A program made the translations under genes and the position numbers. 64,000 bases of DNA, taken from contig CACIFV010000001.1 of the NCBI GenBank assembly GCA_902586025.1, forward strand, positions 124,001 through 188,000. Direction: 5' to 3'. The stretch is from an uncultured Pelagibacteraceae bacterium. GTDB lineage: Bacteria > Pseudomonadota > Alphaproteobacteria > Pelagibacterales > Pelagibacteraceae. This document shows positions 54,786 to 64,000 of the stretch, one piece after another. The notes beneath the pieces are model-generated. The model was not told the origin of the DNA. It ran no database searches and worked only from the letters and a program-made list of their open reading frames with translations. How positions within the stretch are numbered: position 1 is the first letter of the stretch; each line of letters opens with the position of its first letter.

Positions 54786-56386
54786 CAAGTACTTGCGGGA
54801 GCATTATCTTTGAAAAGCTTATAATCCAAACTATCAACTAAAGCTTTAAAAGATGCATCAATAATATTTGGAGAAACTCCTATAGTAAACCAATTACCAT
54901 GTTTTGAGTCTGCACTTTCTATTGAAACTCTAGTAACAGCTCCAGTTCCTGTGTTTAATATTCTAACTTTATAATCAACTAATTTTAGATCTTTTAAGTA
55001 TTCTGAGTATTTTTCAAGTTTATTTACATTTTTTCTAATTGCATTATCTAAAGCATTAACAGGGCCGTTGCCTTCTCCTTCACATAATATTTGATGACCA
55101 TCCACCTCAAGTTTTGCTTTTGCAAATGATATTACTTCTCCTGTAGAATCTTTCTTAACAGAAACATCATATTCGTTAATTGAAATATATCTTGGTATTT
55201 CCCCCATCAATCTTCTAGCTAAAAGCTCAAAAGATGCATCAGCACCATCGTAACTATATCCTATGAACTCTCTATCTTTTACTTCATGAAGAAGTTTTTT
55301 TATTTTTGGATCGTCTTTTTTAATATTAATGCCAATTGCATTTAATCTAGACATTATATTAGATTGTCCTGATTGATCAGAAACAATAATATTCCTAGTA
55401 TTACCTACTTCATCAGGATTAATATGTTCATAGGTTTTTGGATCTTTTTGCACAGCTGATACATGCATTCCACCTTTGTGAGAAAATGCAGATGCACCAA
55501 CATAAGGTAAATGTTTATTTGGTTTTCTATTCAATATTTCATCTAATAATCTCGAACATTGAGTTAAATTTTTAATATTTTCTGGTTTGATATTAATTTC
55601 ATATTTGTCTGAAAATTCTTTTTTTAAAAAAAAAGTTGGGATCAAAGACATTAAATTTGCATTACCGCATCTTTCACCTAGTCCATTTATTGTACCCTGA
55701 ACCTGTCTAACTCCTGCTTGTACAGCTACCAAACTATTGGCAACTGCATTTTCAGTATCATTGTGGGCATGAATTCCAAGGTTTTTTCCAGGTATATGCT
55801 TTGTTACTTCTTCAACAATTTTAGAAATTTCGTGTGGTAATGTTCCTCCATTGGTATCGCATAAAACAATCCATCTTGCACCATTATCATATGCAGCTTT
55901 CAAACATGATATTGCATACCCAGGATTAGATTTATAACCATCAAAAAAATGTTCAGCATCAAACATAAATTCTTTACCTGAATTAACTATATGCTTTGAA
56001 CTCTCGCTTATATTTTCTAAATTTTGATCATTTGAAATGCCTAAAGCCACATCCACATGAAAATCCCAACTTTTGCCAAATAAACAAACTGATGAACTCT
56101 TTGAATTAATCAAAGATGATAACATAGGGTCATTTTTTGCACTATGCTCTGATTTTTTGGTCATACCAAAAGCTGTAAGGTTTGCATTTTTAAAGTTTTG
56201 ATCCTTATTAAAAAATTCTGTATCAGTTGGATTTGCTCCTGGCCAACCACCTTCTATATAATCAACTCCTAGGCTATCCAAAGATTTAGCGATTTTTTCT
56301 TTTTCATTTAATGAAAAGTCAACACCTTGAGTTTGTGCCCCATCCCTAAGTGTAGTATCAAATATATAGATTTTTTCTTTGCTCAT
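54785..56386 (-). CDS. cimA: (R)-citramalate synthase, CimA type
   Basis: CimA condenses pyruvate and acetyl-CoA to citramalate, a threonine-independent entry to isoleucine. The DRE-TIM start YIFDTTLRDGAQTQGVDFSL, then DYIEGGWPGANPTDTEFF near 38-55, GIHAHNDTENAVANS near 202-216 with the HxH metal ligands, and a C-terminal regulatory domain fit the long CimA family. Length is 533. The ATG at 56386 overlaps the cysS stop as ATGA and is preferred over an ATG four codons upstream. 2-isopropylmalate synthase is less likely given the GGWPG block. Confidence 0.88.
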   Translation of the reverse strand: MSKEKIYIFDTTLRDGAQTQGVDFSLNEKEKIAKSLDSLGVDYIEGGWPGANPTDTEFFNKDQNFKNANLTAFGMTKKSEHSAKNDPMLSSLINSKSSSVCLFGKSWDFHVDVALGISNDQNLENISESSKHIVNSGKEFMFDAEHFFDGYKSNPGYAISCLKAAYDNGARWIVLCDTNGGTLPHEISKIVEEVTKHIPGKNLGIHAHNDTENAVANSLVAVQAGVRQVQGTINGLGERCGNANLMSLIPTFFLKKEFSDKYEINIKPENIKNLTQCSRLLDEILNRKPNKHLPYVGASAFSHKGGMHVSAVQKDPKTYEHINPDEVGNTRNIIVSDQSGQSNIMSRLNAIGINIKKDDPKIKKLLHEVKDREFIGYSYDGADASFELLARRLMGEIPRYISINEYDVSVKKDSTGEVISFAKAKLEVDGHQILCEGEGNGPVNALDNAIRKNVNKLEKYSEYLKDLKLVDYKVRILNTGTGAVTRVSIESADSKHGNWFTIGVSPNIIDASFKALVDSLDYKLFKDNAPAST

Positions 56387-57744
56387 TTTAATTTCCACGA
56401 GGTTGTACCATCTTTATCTTCAATTAAAATACCCTTATCTAAAAGATCTTTTCTAATTTTGTCGGCTAATTCATAATTTTTTTCATCTCTTGCTTTATTT
56501 CTCTCAACTATTTTTGAGTTAATTTCATCCTCTGATATAGAAATTGTATTTTTTTTTGTTTGAAACCAATCTTCAGAAGTATCAGTTAATAGACCTATAA
56601 AGTTGCAAGCTTTTACAAAAATTGCTTTATCTTCGTTCGTTCCAGTGGAAGCTTTACTATATAAAGAATGTAAATTAGCAATATAGCCTGGGGTGTTTAA
56701 ATCATCATACAAAGGAATTAACAATTCATCTGGTATAATTGTACTTTTATTAACATCAGAGTAGACTGAATACCATTTACTTAGGGTCTTTTCACAATCT
56801 AATATTAGCTTTTCATTCCAATCTAATCCTTGTCTATAGTGAGCACTAATTAATGCTAATCTTAAAACTTGGCCATTATATTTATTTTTAAAATCTTTTA
56901 TTTTTAAAATATTTCCTTGAGATTTTGCCATTTTTTCATTTGAGAGAGTTATAAATCCATTATGAACCCAATAATTTGCAAATGAATTTGTTTCATTTGC
57001 GCATCTTGATTGAGCAATCTCATTTTCATGATGAGGAAAAATCAAGTCTCTACCACCACCATGAATATCAAATTCTTCCCCTAAATATCTTTTTGACATG
57101 ACCGAACATTCTAAATGCCAACCTGGTCTACCTTTGCCCCAAGGAGATTCCCATGAAGGTTCTTTATCAGTTGATGGTTTCCATAATACAAAATCTTCAG
57201 GATTTTTTTTTATTTCTGAAACCTCTACTCGTGAACCAGCTATTAATTCATCTAACTTTTTATTAGATAGTTTTCCATAATCACTAAATTTTTTAACTTC
57301 AAAATAAACATGCTTATCCTTTGAATATGCAAAACCTTTTTTCTCTAGTTCTATGATCATTTCAATCATTTGTTTTATATTTTCTGTTGCCTTTGGTTCG
57401 CTGTTTGGTGTTTCACATTTTAAGTAATTACAATCCTTATGAAAATTTTCAGTAATTTTTGAAGTTAAGTCATTTATTGAAATATTTTGATCAATAGATG
57501 CTTTGATTATTTTGTCATCTATGTCTGTTATATTTCTGATATATTTTACAGATTTTGATCCATATCTATTTTTTAAAATTTTATACAGAATATCAAAAAC
57601 AACTAATGGTCTGGCATTACCAATATGTGGATCATCATAAACAGTAGGACCACAAACATACATGCCTATGGATTTTTCATTTTTGGGTGTAAATTTTTCT
57701 TTCTTGCCACCTAGACTATTAGTTAAAAATATATCTTTAGCCAT
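56383..57744 (-). CDS. cysS: Cysteinyl-tRNA synthetase
   Basis: This enzyme charges tRNA-Cys. The HIGH-type motif appears as PTVYDDPHIGNARPLVVFD near 33-51, the zinc ligands include CGP near 30 and HLECSVMSKR near 208-217, and the KMSKS-type loop reads EKMAKSQGN near 268-276. Length 453 is normal. It overlaps cimA by 4 bp, so cysS-cimA-trmJ look like one operon. Confidence 0.96.
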   Translation of the reverse strand: MAKDIFLTNSLGGKKEKFTPKNEKSIGMYVCGPTVYDDPHIGNARPLVVFDILYKILKNRYGSKSVKYIRNITDIDDKIIKASIDQNISINDLTSKITENFHKDCNYLKCETPNSEPKATENIKQMIEMIIELEKKGFAYSKDKHVYFEVKKFSDYGKLSNKKLDELIAGSRVEVSEIKKNPEDFVLWKPSTDKEPSWESPWGKGRPGWHLECSVMSKRYLGEEFDIHGGGRDLIFPHHENEIAQSRCANETNSFANYWVHNGFITLSNEKMAKSQGNILKIKDFKNKYNGQVLRLALISAHYRQGLDWNEKLILDCEKTLSKWYSVYSDVNKSTIIPDELLIPLYDDLNTPGYIANLHSLYSKASTGTNEDKAIFVKACNFIGLLTDTSEDWFQTKKNTISISEDEINSKIVERNKARDEKNYELADKIRKDLLDKGILIEDKDGTTSWKLK

Positions 57745-57767
57745 ACAACTAGGAATATACTTAAATT

Positions 57768-57785
57768 ATAGATTTGTGAATCTAT
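57768..57785 (-). terminator. Hairpin between nadE and cysS
   Basis: ATAGATT and AATCTAT form a perfect 7-bp stem with a 4-nt loop, 5 bp after the nadE stop. No long T-run follows on the minus strand, so it is a weak terminator candidate at best. It also overlaps a TATAAT (57765-57770) that could be the -10 of cysS, so an operator-like role is an alternative. Confidence 0.3.
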
Positions 57786-57789
57786 TTGA

Positions 57790-58527
57790 TTAATTAGGAA
57801 TTTTGCATACTGGAATAGGTTCCATTTTATGCAAATTTACACTTCGAATTGAATTATATTTATCTCTATTTACAGAATTTTCATTATCCATTGCTTCTTC
57901 TAGTTCTTTATATGACAAACCAAGCTGTCCCTCATCAGTACGACCATCATCCCATAAACCATCAGTAGGAGGAGCATCAATAATCTCTTTTAAAATTCCA
58001 AGTTCTTTACCAAGTTCCCATACCTCAGTTTTATTACAATCTGCAATTGGAGAAATATCTACTCCACCATCACCGTATTTTGTATAAAAACCAACACCAA
58101 AATCTTCTACTTTATTTCCTGTTCCGACAACTATTCCATTATTTGCAGCAGCTACTTGATAAAGCGTTGTCATTCTTAATCTTGCTCTAGAGTTTGCCAT
58201 CCCGTGTTCACTACCAAAATTATTTAGTGTTCCCTCGAAAGTTTTGAATAAGCTGTCTAATTCTAATGTGTGTCCCTCTACATTGCTAAAATTATTCTTT
58301 AACCATTCTTGATGTGCCAAACTTAGATCATGTTGTGCAGATTTTTGTTTAATAGGCATTGATAAAACAATTGTTTTTAAACCAGTCATCGCACTTAATG
58401 TACTTGAGACAGAAGAGTCTATTCCACCAGAAATACCAATCACTAAAGATTGAGCTTTTTTTGGCATAGAATTCACATAATCTGAAATCCAGTTTTTAAT
58501 GTGATTCACTTTATCTTTGGGTGTCAT
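57790..58527 (-). CDS. nadE: NAD+ synthetase, ammonia-dependent type
   Basis: NadE amidates deamido-NAD in the last step of NAD synthesis. The ATP pyrophosphatase motif SLVIGISGGIDSSVSS is near 25-40, and VEDFGVGFYTKYGDGGVDIS near 158-177 is typical. The 245-residue length lacks the glutaminase domain, so free ammonia or a separate subunit must supply nitrogen. nadK, the next step to NADP, lies in the same window but is not linked. Confidence 0.93.
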   Translation of the reverse strand: MTPKDKVNHIKNWISDYVNSMPKKAQSLVIGISGGIDSSVSSTLSAMTGLKTIVLSMPIKQKSAQHDLSLAHQEWLKNNFSNVEGHTLELDSLFKTFEGTLNNFGSEHGMANSRARLRMTTLYQVAAANNGIVVGTGNKVEDFGVGFYTKYGDGGVDISPIADCNKTEVWELGKELGILKEIIDAPPTDGLWDDGRTDEGQLGLSYKELEEAMDNENSVNRDKYNSIRSVNLHKMEPIPVCKIPN

Positions 58528-58564
58528 AATTCAAATATAAGAAAAAAAATTTATTTTTAAACTG

Positions 58565-59944
58565 TTAAGATGCCGCTTTAATTGCAGATTTAGAATACAA
58601 ACTATTCTTTTTTATCTCATCTGAAATTAAAAACGCTAATTCTATAGCTTGATCAGAGTTCAATCTTGGATCACAGTGCGTATGATATCTGCTTGATAAA
58701 TCTGCATCTGATATTTTTTTTGCTCCACCTGTGCACTCTGTCACATCTTGCCCTGTCATTTCAACGTGTAGACCTCCAGCATAAGAACCTTCAGCTTGAT
58801 GAACTGCAAATACATTTTTAACTTCACTTACAACATCATTAAATGGTCTAGTTTTAAAACCAGTAGTTGATTTAATTGTATTGCCATGCATTGGATCACA
58901 TGACCACACAACATTTAATCCCTCTTTTTTAATACCTCTAATTAATTTTGGTAAGAATTTTTCTACATTCTGATGACCGAACCTTGATATTAAAGTAATT
59001 TTTCCTTTTTCGTTTTTAGGATTTATAACTTCACATATCTTTGCAATCTCATCAGGTTTTGAAGTTGGGCCACATTTAATGCCGATTGGATTTTCTATGC
59101 CTTTACAAAACTCAACATGTCCTCCATCTAATTGTCTTGTTCTATCTCCTATCCAGACAAAGTGTGCTGAAGTATCATGATATTCACCCGTGGTTGAGTC
59201 TATTCTTGTCATACTTTCTTCAAAAGGTAAGTGTAAAGCTTCATGAGAAGTCCAAAAATTAACTGTGTATAATCTATTATTAAAATCAGATGTAATTCCA
59301 CAAGCATCCATAAAAGCTAATGCATCTGCTATTTTGTCTTCTAATTCTTTAAATTTCTTAGCTTGGGGACTTTTCTTAATATAATCTAAATTCCATAAGT
59401 GAACCTTATTTAGGTCGGCAAAACCACCTTTTGAAAATGCTCTTAAAAGGTTTAAAGTTGAAGCAGATTGAGAATAAGCCTTAAACATTCTTTTTGGGTC
59501 AGGTCTTCTAGCTTTTTCATTAAAATCTATTGCATTTATATTGTCTCCCAAATAACTTGGTAATTCTTTATCACCTTGTTTTTCAGTTGGTGCGCTTCTT
59601 GGTTTTGAAAATTGTCCAGCAATTCTTCCAAGTTTTACAATAGGTAAAGAAGCGGAGTAAGTCATTACTAAAGCCATTTGAAGAATAACCTTAAATGTAT
59701 CTCTTATATTATCAGGATGAAATTCTGCAAAACTTTCTGCACAATCACCACCTTGTAATAGAAATGCTTTTCCATCATTGACCATTGCCAACTGATCTTT
59801 CAAATGTCTTGTTTCTCCTGCAAAAACTAGTGGAGGAAAGGTTTTCAATTTATTTAAAACCATCTCTAATTCCTTTTCATCTTCATATTTAGGAATATGT
59901 TTGACGGGGTATTTTCTCCAACTATTTATTTTCCAATTTTTCAT
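58565..59944 (-). CDS. aroG: DAHP synthase, class II
   Basis: This enzyme joins PEP and erythrose-4-phosphate in the first step of the shikimate pathway. The plant/actinobacterial-type class II signatures are clear: FLLQGGDCAESFAEFHPD near 77-94, HEALHLPFEESMTR near 235-248, and HMTGQDVTEC-type VEMTGQDVTECTGG near 393-406. Length 459 is normal. It is unrelated in sequence to E. coli AroFGH. It lies 34 bp after glmS on the same strand. Confidence 0.94.
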   Translation of the reverse strand: MKNWKINSWRKYPVKHIPKYEDEKELEMVLNKLKTFPPLVFAGETRHLKDQLAMVNDGKAFLLQGGDCAESFAEFHPDNIRDTFKVILQMALVMTYSASLPIVKLGRIAGQFSKPRSAPTEKQGDKELPSYLGDNINAIDFNEKARRPDPKRMFKAYSQSASTLNLLRAFSKGGFADLNKVHLWNLDYIKKSPQAKKFKELEDKIADALAFMDACGITSDFNNRLYTVNFWTSHEALHLPFEESMTRIDSTTGEYHDTSAHFVWIGDRTRQLDGGHVEFCKGIENPIGIKCGPTSKPDEIAKICEVINPKNEKGKITLISRFGHQNVEKFLPKLIRGIKKEGLNVVWSCDPMHGNTIKSTTGFKTRPFNDVVSEVKNVFAVHQAEGSYAGGLHVEMTGQDVTECTGGAKKISDADLSSRYHTHCDPRLNSDQAIELAFLISDEIKKNSLYSKSAIKAAS

Positions 59945-59978
59945 TTCAACTCAGAATTGTTTTAACAGACTTTATTAT

Positions 59979-61799
59979 TTATTCAACAGTGACAGATTTA
60001 GCTAAGTTTCTTGGTTTATCTATATCGTATCCTTTATCTAATGCAGAGTAATAAGCTAACTTTTGCAAAGGAATAGTGGTCAAAAAAGGAATTAGTTCAT
60101 CAGATATGGCATCAACTTCAATTTTCTCCCAAATATTTTCTGAATAAATCTCGTCAGTACTTTTATTTGTTATTAGTAAAACTTTTGCGCCTCGAGATAT
60201 AACCTCTTGCATATTTGAAATAGTTTTTTTGTAATGTTCATCTCTTGGAGCAATTACCACTACTGGCATACCTTCTTCTATTAGAGCAAGAGGTCCATGT
60301 TTCATTTCCCCTGCTGGATAACCTTCAGCATGAACATAAGCAAGCTCTTTTAGCTTTAAAGCACCTTCAAGTGCAATTGGATACGAGTATCCTCTACCTA
60401 GAAACATTGATCCTTTAGAATTAGCAAAATCTTTTCCAAGTGTTTGAATTTTATCTTCAATATTCAATGTATTTTTTGCAGATTTAGATAAAGACAATAA
60501 ATCTTTTATTTTTTTTTGGTAATCTTTTTTGTTAATTGATTTTTGTTCATAAGAAAGCTTAGTACATAATAAATAAAGAACTAACATTTGTCCTAAAAAA
60601 GCTTTTGTTGATGCAACGCCAACTTCTGGGCCACAATGAATAGGTAAAACTAGATCAGCGTCTCTTGCAATTGAACTTTCGACAACATTTACGACAGCAC
60701 AAGTTTTAACATTGTTCTTTTTACACAAATCTAATGCAGCAAATGTATCTGCAGTTTCTCCTGATTGAGAAACAAATACATAGAGACAATCTTTCTTAAA
60801 TTTAATTTTTCGATATCTAAACTCAGAAGCTATGTCAACACTGACATCTAAACTTGTATTTTGCTCAAACCAATACTTAGCAACAATACATGAGTGATAT
60901 GCTGTTCCACATCCAATTAAAATCACTGAAGAAATTTCATTGATTTTCCAGGGAAAATTATAAATATTTATTTCTTTATTATGTTTATCGATATACTCAT
61001 TAATACAATTCTTTAAAGTAATTGGCTGCTCGTCTATTTCTTTAGCCATATAATATTTGTAATCTCCTTTTTCATAATTTTGATCATCTTTAGAAAGATT
61101 TAAAATCTTCTTGTTAACTTTGGTTCCTTCAGTATCAAAAAATTCCACTTCATCCTTTTTTAAGATACAAAATTCTCCATCATTTAAATAAGAAATTTTA
61201 TTAGTCATTGACTTTAATGCATAAGAATCTGAACCCAGATAGTGTTCATTTGGACCGTAACCAACTGCAAGTGGAGAACCTCTTCTTGCACCAACTATTA
61301 AGTCTGGTTGGTTTTTGAATATTATTCCTAGTGCAAAACTACCATGTAATTTTTTTAAAACTTTTATAATTGTATTTTTAAGGTTATTTTTTTTTATATA
61401 ATCGGTTACCAAATGAACTATTACTTCTGTATCTGTTTGGGATTTAAACTTATAGCCTTTATTTTCTAACAATTTTTTTAGAATAGTTGAATTTTCGATT
61501 ATACCATTGTGAACTACAGATACATCTTCTGAGGAATGAGGGTGTGCATTTATTGAACTAGGTTTTCCATGTGTGGCCCATCTAACGTGTCCGATACCAA
61601 TAGAGCCAGATATTTTTGTTTGTATAATGTTTTTCTCTAGAGCGTCTACTCTGCCTTCACACTTTACTTCATTTATATTTCCATTTGAAAGTGTTGCTAA
61701 GCCTGCAGAGTCGTAGCCTCTATACTCAAGTTTTTTTAATGAACTTATAATTCTAGGAGTAACTTCTTTAGAGCTTGTAATTCCAACTATTCCACACAT
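59979..61799 (-). CDS. glmS: Glutamine-fructose-6-phosphate aminotransferase (isomerising)
   Basis: GlmS makes glucosamine-6-phosphate for cell-wall and lipopolysaccharide synthesis. The N-terminal nucleophile is Cys2 in MCGIVGI, followed by the glutaminase domain (about 1-235, with HVRWATHG near 73-80). Two SIS sugar-isomerase domains follow (SQSGETADTF near 345, and GRGYSYPIALEGALKLKE near 467). Length 606 is normal. It lies 6 bp after the GlmU-like gene. Confidence 0.97.
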   Translation of the reverse strand: MCGIVGITSSKEVTPRIISSLKKLEYRGYDSAGLATLSNGNINEVKCEGRVDALEKNIIQTKISGSIGIGHVRWATHGKPSSINAHPHSSEDVSVVHNGIIENSTILKKLLENKGYKFKSQTDTEVIVHLVTDYIKKNNLKNTIIKVLKKLHGSFALGIIFKNQPDLIVGARRGSPLAVGYGPNEHYLGSDSYALKSMTNKISYLNDGEFCILKKDEVEFFDTEGTKVNKKILNLSKDDQNYEKGDYKYYMAKEIDEQPITLKNCINEYIDKHNKEINIYNFPWKINEISSVILIGCGTAYHSCIVAKYWFEQNTSLDVSVDIASEFRYRKIKFKKDCLYVFVSQSGETADTFAALDLCKKNNVKTCAVVNVVESSIARDADLVLPIHCGPEVGVASTKAFLGQMLVLYLLCTKLSYEQKSINKKDYQKKIKDLLSLSKSAKNTLNIEDKIQTLGKDFANSKGSMFLGRGYSYPIALEGALKLKELAYVHAEGYPAGEMKHGPLALIEEGMPVVVIAPRDEHYKKTISNMQEVISRGAKVLLITNKSTDEIYSENIWEKIEVDAISDELIPFLTTIPLQKLAYYSALDKGYDIDKPRNLAKSVTVE

Positions 61800-61805
61800 T
61801 GCTTC

Positions 61806-62414
61806 TTATCTTCTTTTGTAATTTTTCTTTTCTTTTTGAATTGATCTGGTTAATGCTAACGACCCTTTGCTTACATTTTTAGTGATTACTGAACCTGCTC
61901 CTATAACACTTTTTTCATTTAAAGTAACTGGTGCTACTAAAGATGTATTTGAACCTACAAAAACTTTATCTTTGATTTTTGTTTTGCTTTTTTTTCTTCC
62001 ATCATAATTACAAGTTATTGTTCCAGCTCCAATGTTAACATTTTTTCCCAGTTGAGCATCTCCAATATATGATAAATGATTAACTTTAGAATTTTTATTT
62101 ATAATAGTTTTCTTTACCTCAACAAAATTTCCAATTTTTGATCCAGATTTAATTTTTGTTCCAGGTCTTAAACGAGCGTATGGACCTACACTTACATCAT
62201 TATCTATTTTAACACCCTCAAGATGAGAGAAAGATAAAATTTTGACATTGTTCCCTATTTGAACTTTATCAGCAAAGACAACATAAGGTTCTATCTCTAC
62301 GTTCTTTCCAATTTTAGTATCTTTAGAAAAAAAAACTGTCTCAGGCCCTTTCATTTTGACACCTTTTTTTAAAAATTTATCTCTAAGTTTATTTTGTAAA
62401 TTTTGACTATTCAT
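61806..62414 (-). CDS. glmU: GlmU-like acetyltransferase domain protein (lacks the uridylyltransferase domain)
   Basis: The 202-residue product is a left-handed beta-helix protein matching only the C-terminal half of GlmU, which acetylates glucosamine-1-phosphate. Hexapeptide repeats run through about 25-185. The GlmU-specific blocks [20 protein letters not shown] (near 79-98), [14 protein letters not shown] (near 110-123), and [19 protein letters not shown] (near 129-147) are present. Full GlmU has about 450 residues with an N-terminal nucleotidyltransferase. Here the frame starts cleanly and upstream lies the divergent gph, so no split N-terminus is adjacent. UTP transfer must come from another gene. 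Confidence 0.88.
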   Translation of the reverse strand: MNSQNLQNKLRDKFLKKGVKMKGPETVFFSKDTKIGKNVEIEPYVVFADKVQIGNNVKILSFSHLEGVKIDNDVSVGPYARLRPGTKIKSGSKIGNFVEVKKTIINKNSKVNHLSYIGDAQLGKNVNIGAGTITCNYDGRKKSKTKIKDKVFVGSNTSLVAPVTLNEKSVIGAGSVITKNVSKGSLALTRSIQKEKKNYKRR

Positions 62415-62483
62415 TAGATAGTTGTATATAACTGGGTATTAATTTAATTAATTCACAATTTATTTCTTATTAATACTTTTTAA

Positions 62484-63164
62484 ATGACACAAAAATTCAC
62501 AGTTGTATTTGATTTAGATGGCACCTTAGTGGATACAGCACCTGATCTAATGCTTGCTCATAACCATGTTATGAAGAAATTTGGATACCCTACAAAATCT
62601 CTTGATGAACTTAAAAATACTGTTGGTCAAGGAGCTGGAGCAATGATTGGTAGATCTATATGGAGCCAGGCCAAAAAAGAATTAACTTCGATTAATGAGA
62701 AAATTAAAAATGAAATGACAGATGAATTTATTTCTTATTATGGAAAAAATATTTTAAATGAAAGTACTCTGATGCCTGGTGTAAAAGATTTTTTAAATTG
62801 GTGTAAAAAAGAAAATATATCAATGGCTGTATGTACGAATAAAACGGAACATCTTGCAGTAGATCTTCTAAAAAAAATTGGGATATATGATTACTTCGAG
62901 TATGTTGCGGGTTATAATACTTTTGATTATTGTAAACCTGATCCGAGACATATAACAACAATAATAGAAATTTTAGATGGTAGTAAAAATAAATCAATTA
63001 TGATTGGTGATAGTGAGTCGGATGCAAATGCAGCTAAAGCGGCAGATATTCCAATGATTTTATTAGAAGATGGATATACTGAAAAAAATATTGATGAAAT
63101 TTATCATAATCACTTAATAAAAGACTTTGTAGGTATTGAAAAAATTGTATCTCAATATCTTTAA
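62484..63164 (+). CDS. gph: HAD-family hydrolase, phosphoglycolate phosphatase-like
   Basis: The HAD motif I is FDLDGTLVDTAPDL (Asp10 nucleophile region), motif II is CTNKT near 116, and motif IV is MIGDSESDANAAKAADIP near 172-189. The helical cap lies between. Phosphoglycolate clearance is the usual role of this subfamily, but substrate range within HAD enzymes is hard to predict. Length 226 is normal. It diverges from glmU and ends 53 bp before the PrpD-like gene. Confidence 0.82.
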   Translation: MTQKFTVVFDLDGTLVDTAPDLMLAHNHVMKKFGYPTKSLDELKNTVGQGAGAMIGRSIWSQAKKELTSINEKIKNEMTDEFISYYGKNILNESTLMPGVKDFLNWCKKENISMAVCTNKTEHLAVDLLKKIGIYDYFEYVAGYNTFDYCKPDPRHITTIIEILDGSKNKSIMIGDSESDANAAKAADIPMILLEDGYTEKNIDEIYHNHLIKDFVGIEKIVSQYL

Positions 63165-63207
63165 TATTGATTAATTTATTTTAACTATTAAAACAAAATC
63201 ACAAATT

Positions 63208-63212
63208 AGGAG
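63208..63212 (+). promoter_or_regulatory. Shine-Dalgarno site supporting the TTG start of the PrpD-like gene
   Basis: AGGAG lies 5 nt before the TTG at 63218. No in-frame ATG is suitable near this point, and the frame begins with the family N-terminus right after TTG, so the ribosome site decides the start. Confidence 0.6.
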
Positions 63213-63217
63213 TTATT

Positions 63218-64000
63218 TTGTTATCGCATACAATTAAAGTATATCCATCAAAAATAAATCTTCCAAAGAAGAAACAGCTTGCTTGGAAAATAGCAGAGAT
63301 AGCAAGTGATAATGCTAAATTAAATAAAAATTCAGTTGAAATGGTTATTAATAGAATTATTGATAATGCTTCTGTTGCTATAGCTTCCTTAAATAGAAGA
63401 CCTGTAATATCTGCAAGAGAAATGGCAAAAAAACATGTTAGAAAAAATGGAGCTAATCTTTTTGGCATAAATTCAAAACTTAAATTTGATTGTGAATGGG
63501 CTGCGTGGGCAAATGGAACTGCTGTTAGAGAATTAGATTTTCATGATACATTTCTAGCGGCTGATTACAGCCATCCTGGTGATAATATTCCTGCTCTTTT
63601 AGCAGTGGCACAACAATTAAAAAAAAATGGAAATGATTTATTAAGAGGAATTATAACTGCTTATGAAGTTCAAGTTAATCTTGTAAAAGCTATTTGTCTT
63701 CATAAACATAAAATCGATCATATTGCTCACTTGGGACCTAGTGTTGCGGCTGGTATAGGATCAATGTTAAAATTAAATACAGAAACTATTTATCAAGCTG
63801 TTCAACAAGCATTACATGTGAGTGTTTCAACAAGACAATCAAGAAAAGGTGAGATTTCAAGTTGGAAAGCTTATGCTCCAGCTCATGCAGGAAAATTAGC
63901 AATTGAAGCTGTGGATAGAACGATGCGAGGTGAAGGAGCTCCAAGCCCTATTTACGAAGGTGAAGATAGTGTAATAGCAAGAATATTAGATGGAAAAAAT
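63218..64000 (+). CDS. prpD: MmgE/PrpD family protein (2-methylcitrate dehydratase-like), partial
   Basis: The 261 visible codons run off the window. A TTG start is preceded by AGGAG. The product begins [12 protein letters not shown], then [30 protein letters not shown] near 91-110, [14 protein letters not shown] and [19 protein letters not shown] near 207-225, all matching the MmgE/PrpD fold. PrpD dehydrates 2-methylcitrate in propionate oxidation; other family members act on other tricarboxylates. The neighbouring prpB/prpC, if present, would lie beyond the window. Confidence 0.85.
   Translation, partial: MLSHTIKVYPSKINLPKKKQLAWKIAEIASDNAKLNKNSVEMVINRIIDNASVAIASLNRRPVISAREMAKKHVRKNGANLFGINSKLKFDCEWAAWANGTAVRELDFHDTFLAADYSHPGDNIPALLAVAQQLKKNGNDLLRGIITAYEVQVNLVKAICLHKHKIDHIAHLGPSVAAGIGSMLKLNTETIYQAVQQALHVSVSTRQSRKGEISSWKAYAPAHAGKLAIEAVDRTMRGEGAPSPIYEGEDSVIARILDGKN

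Noticed and set aside
62452..62479. Promoter TTCACA-N16-TACTTT for gph
   Set aside because: The transcription start would fall at or after the ATG at 62484, so it is more likely chance in AT-rich DNA.

Overview
The window looks like a genome segment of a free-living marine alphaproteobacterium of the SAR11 / Pelagibacterales type. This is inferred from very AT-rich DNA, gaps of 0-60 bp, genes overlapping by 1-17 bp, a complete tufB-secE-nusG-rplKAJL-rpoBC-str-S10-spc-alpha run on one strand with rpsD elsewhere, PurSQL purine synthesis and a class II DAHP synthase. No rRNA gene is present to confirm the taxonomy.

Layout. (1) 1-1622: a partial RluC-type pseudouridine synthase and a secreted polysaccharide-lyase-like protein, both minus strand. 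(2) 1688-30237, all minus strand: tRNA-Tyr, tRNA-Gly, tuf, tRNA-Trp, secE, nusG, rplKAJL, rpoB, rpoC, rpsL, rpsG, fusA, the S10 genes, the spc genes (no rpmD), secY, adk, rpsM, rpsK, rpoA, rplQ. Promoter-like sites with a 16-nt spacer precede tRNA-Tyr, rpsL and rpsM. (3) 30274-33213: rlmB, tRNA-Thr, an SGNH-like membrane-anchored protein, nadK and tRNA-Leu(UAA). (4) 33175-42682: a small island of three tandem elements at tRNA-Leu. (5) 42725-46182: a SAF-domain oxidoreductase, azlD, azlC, a gamma-glutamylcyclotransferase-like protein and a CinA-like protein. (6) 46205-53412, plus strand: sfsA-map-purB-purC-purS-purQ-purL-bolA-grxD. (7) 53413-62414, minus strand: rpsD, trmJ, cimA, cysS, nadE, aroG class II, glmS, and a GlmU reduced to its acetyltransferase domain. 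(8) 62484-64000, plus strand: a Gph-like phosphatase and a partial MmgE/PrpD gene.

The most unusual part is the island. An exact 41-bp copy of the tRNA-Leu(UAA) 5' half, from 2 bp before the tRNA to the 3' edge of the anticodon loop, occurs four times in the same orientation (33175, 37954, 41439, 42642). It cuts the island into units of about 4.8, 3.5 and 1.2 kb. Each unit carries its own tRNA promoter next to the 41-bp core, helically phased short repeats near both ends, and only minus-strand cargo: secreted lyase-like proteins, a Sel1 protein, small membrane proteins and a DUF805 protein. No integrase, transposase or replication gene is present. This fits integration by a tyrosine recombinase supplied in trans, with the anticodon loop as crossover site. 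Each insertion would rebuild tRNA-Leu at the left end and leave the displaced tRNA promoter, with an orphan tRNA half, pointing into the cargo. Two units also contain an internal copy of the end repeat, as if assembled from smaller cassettes. The mechanism is inference; the repeats, their phasing and their positions are read directly from the sequence.
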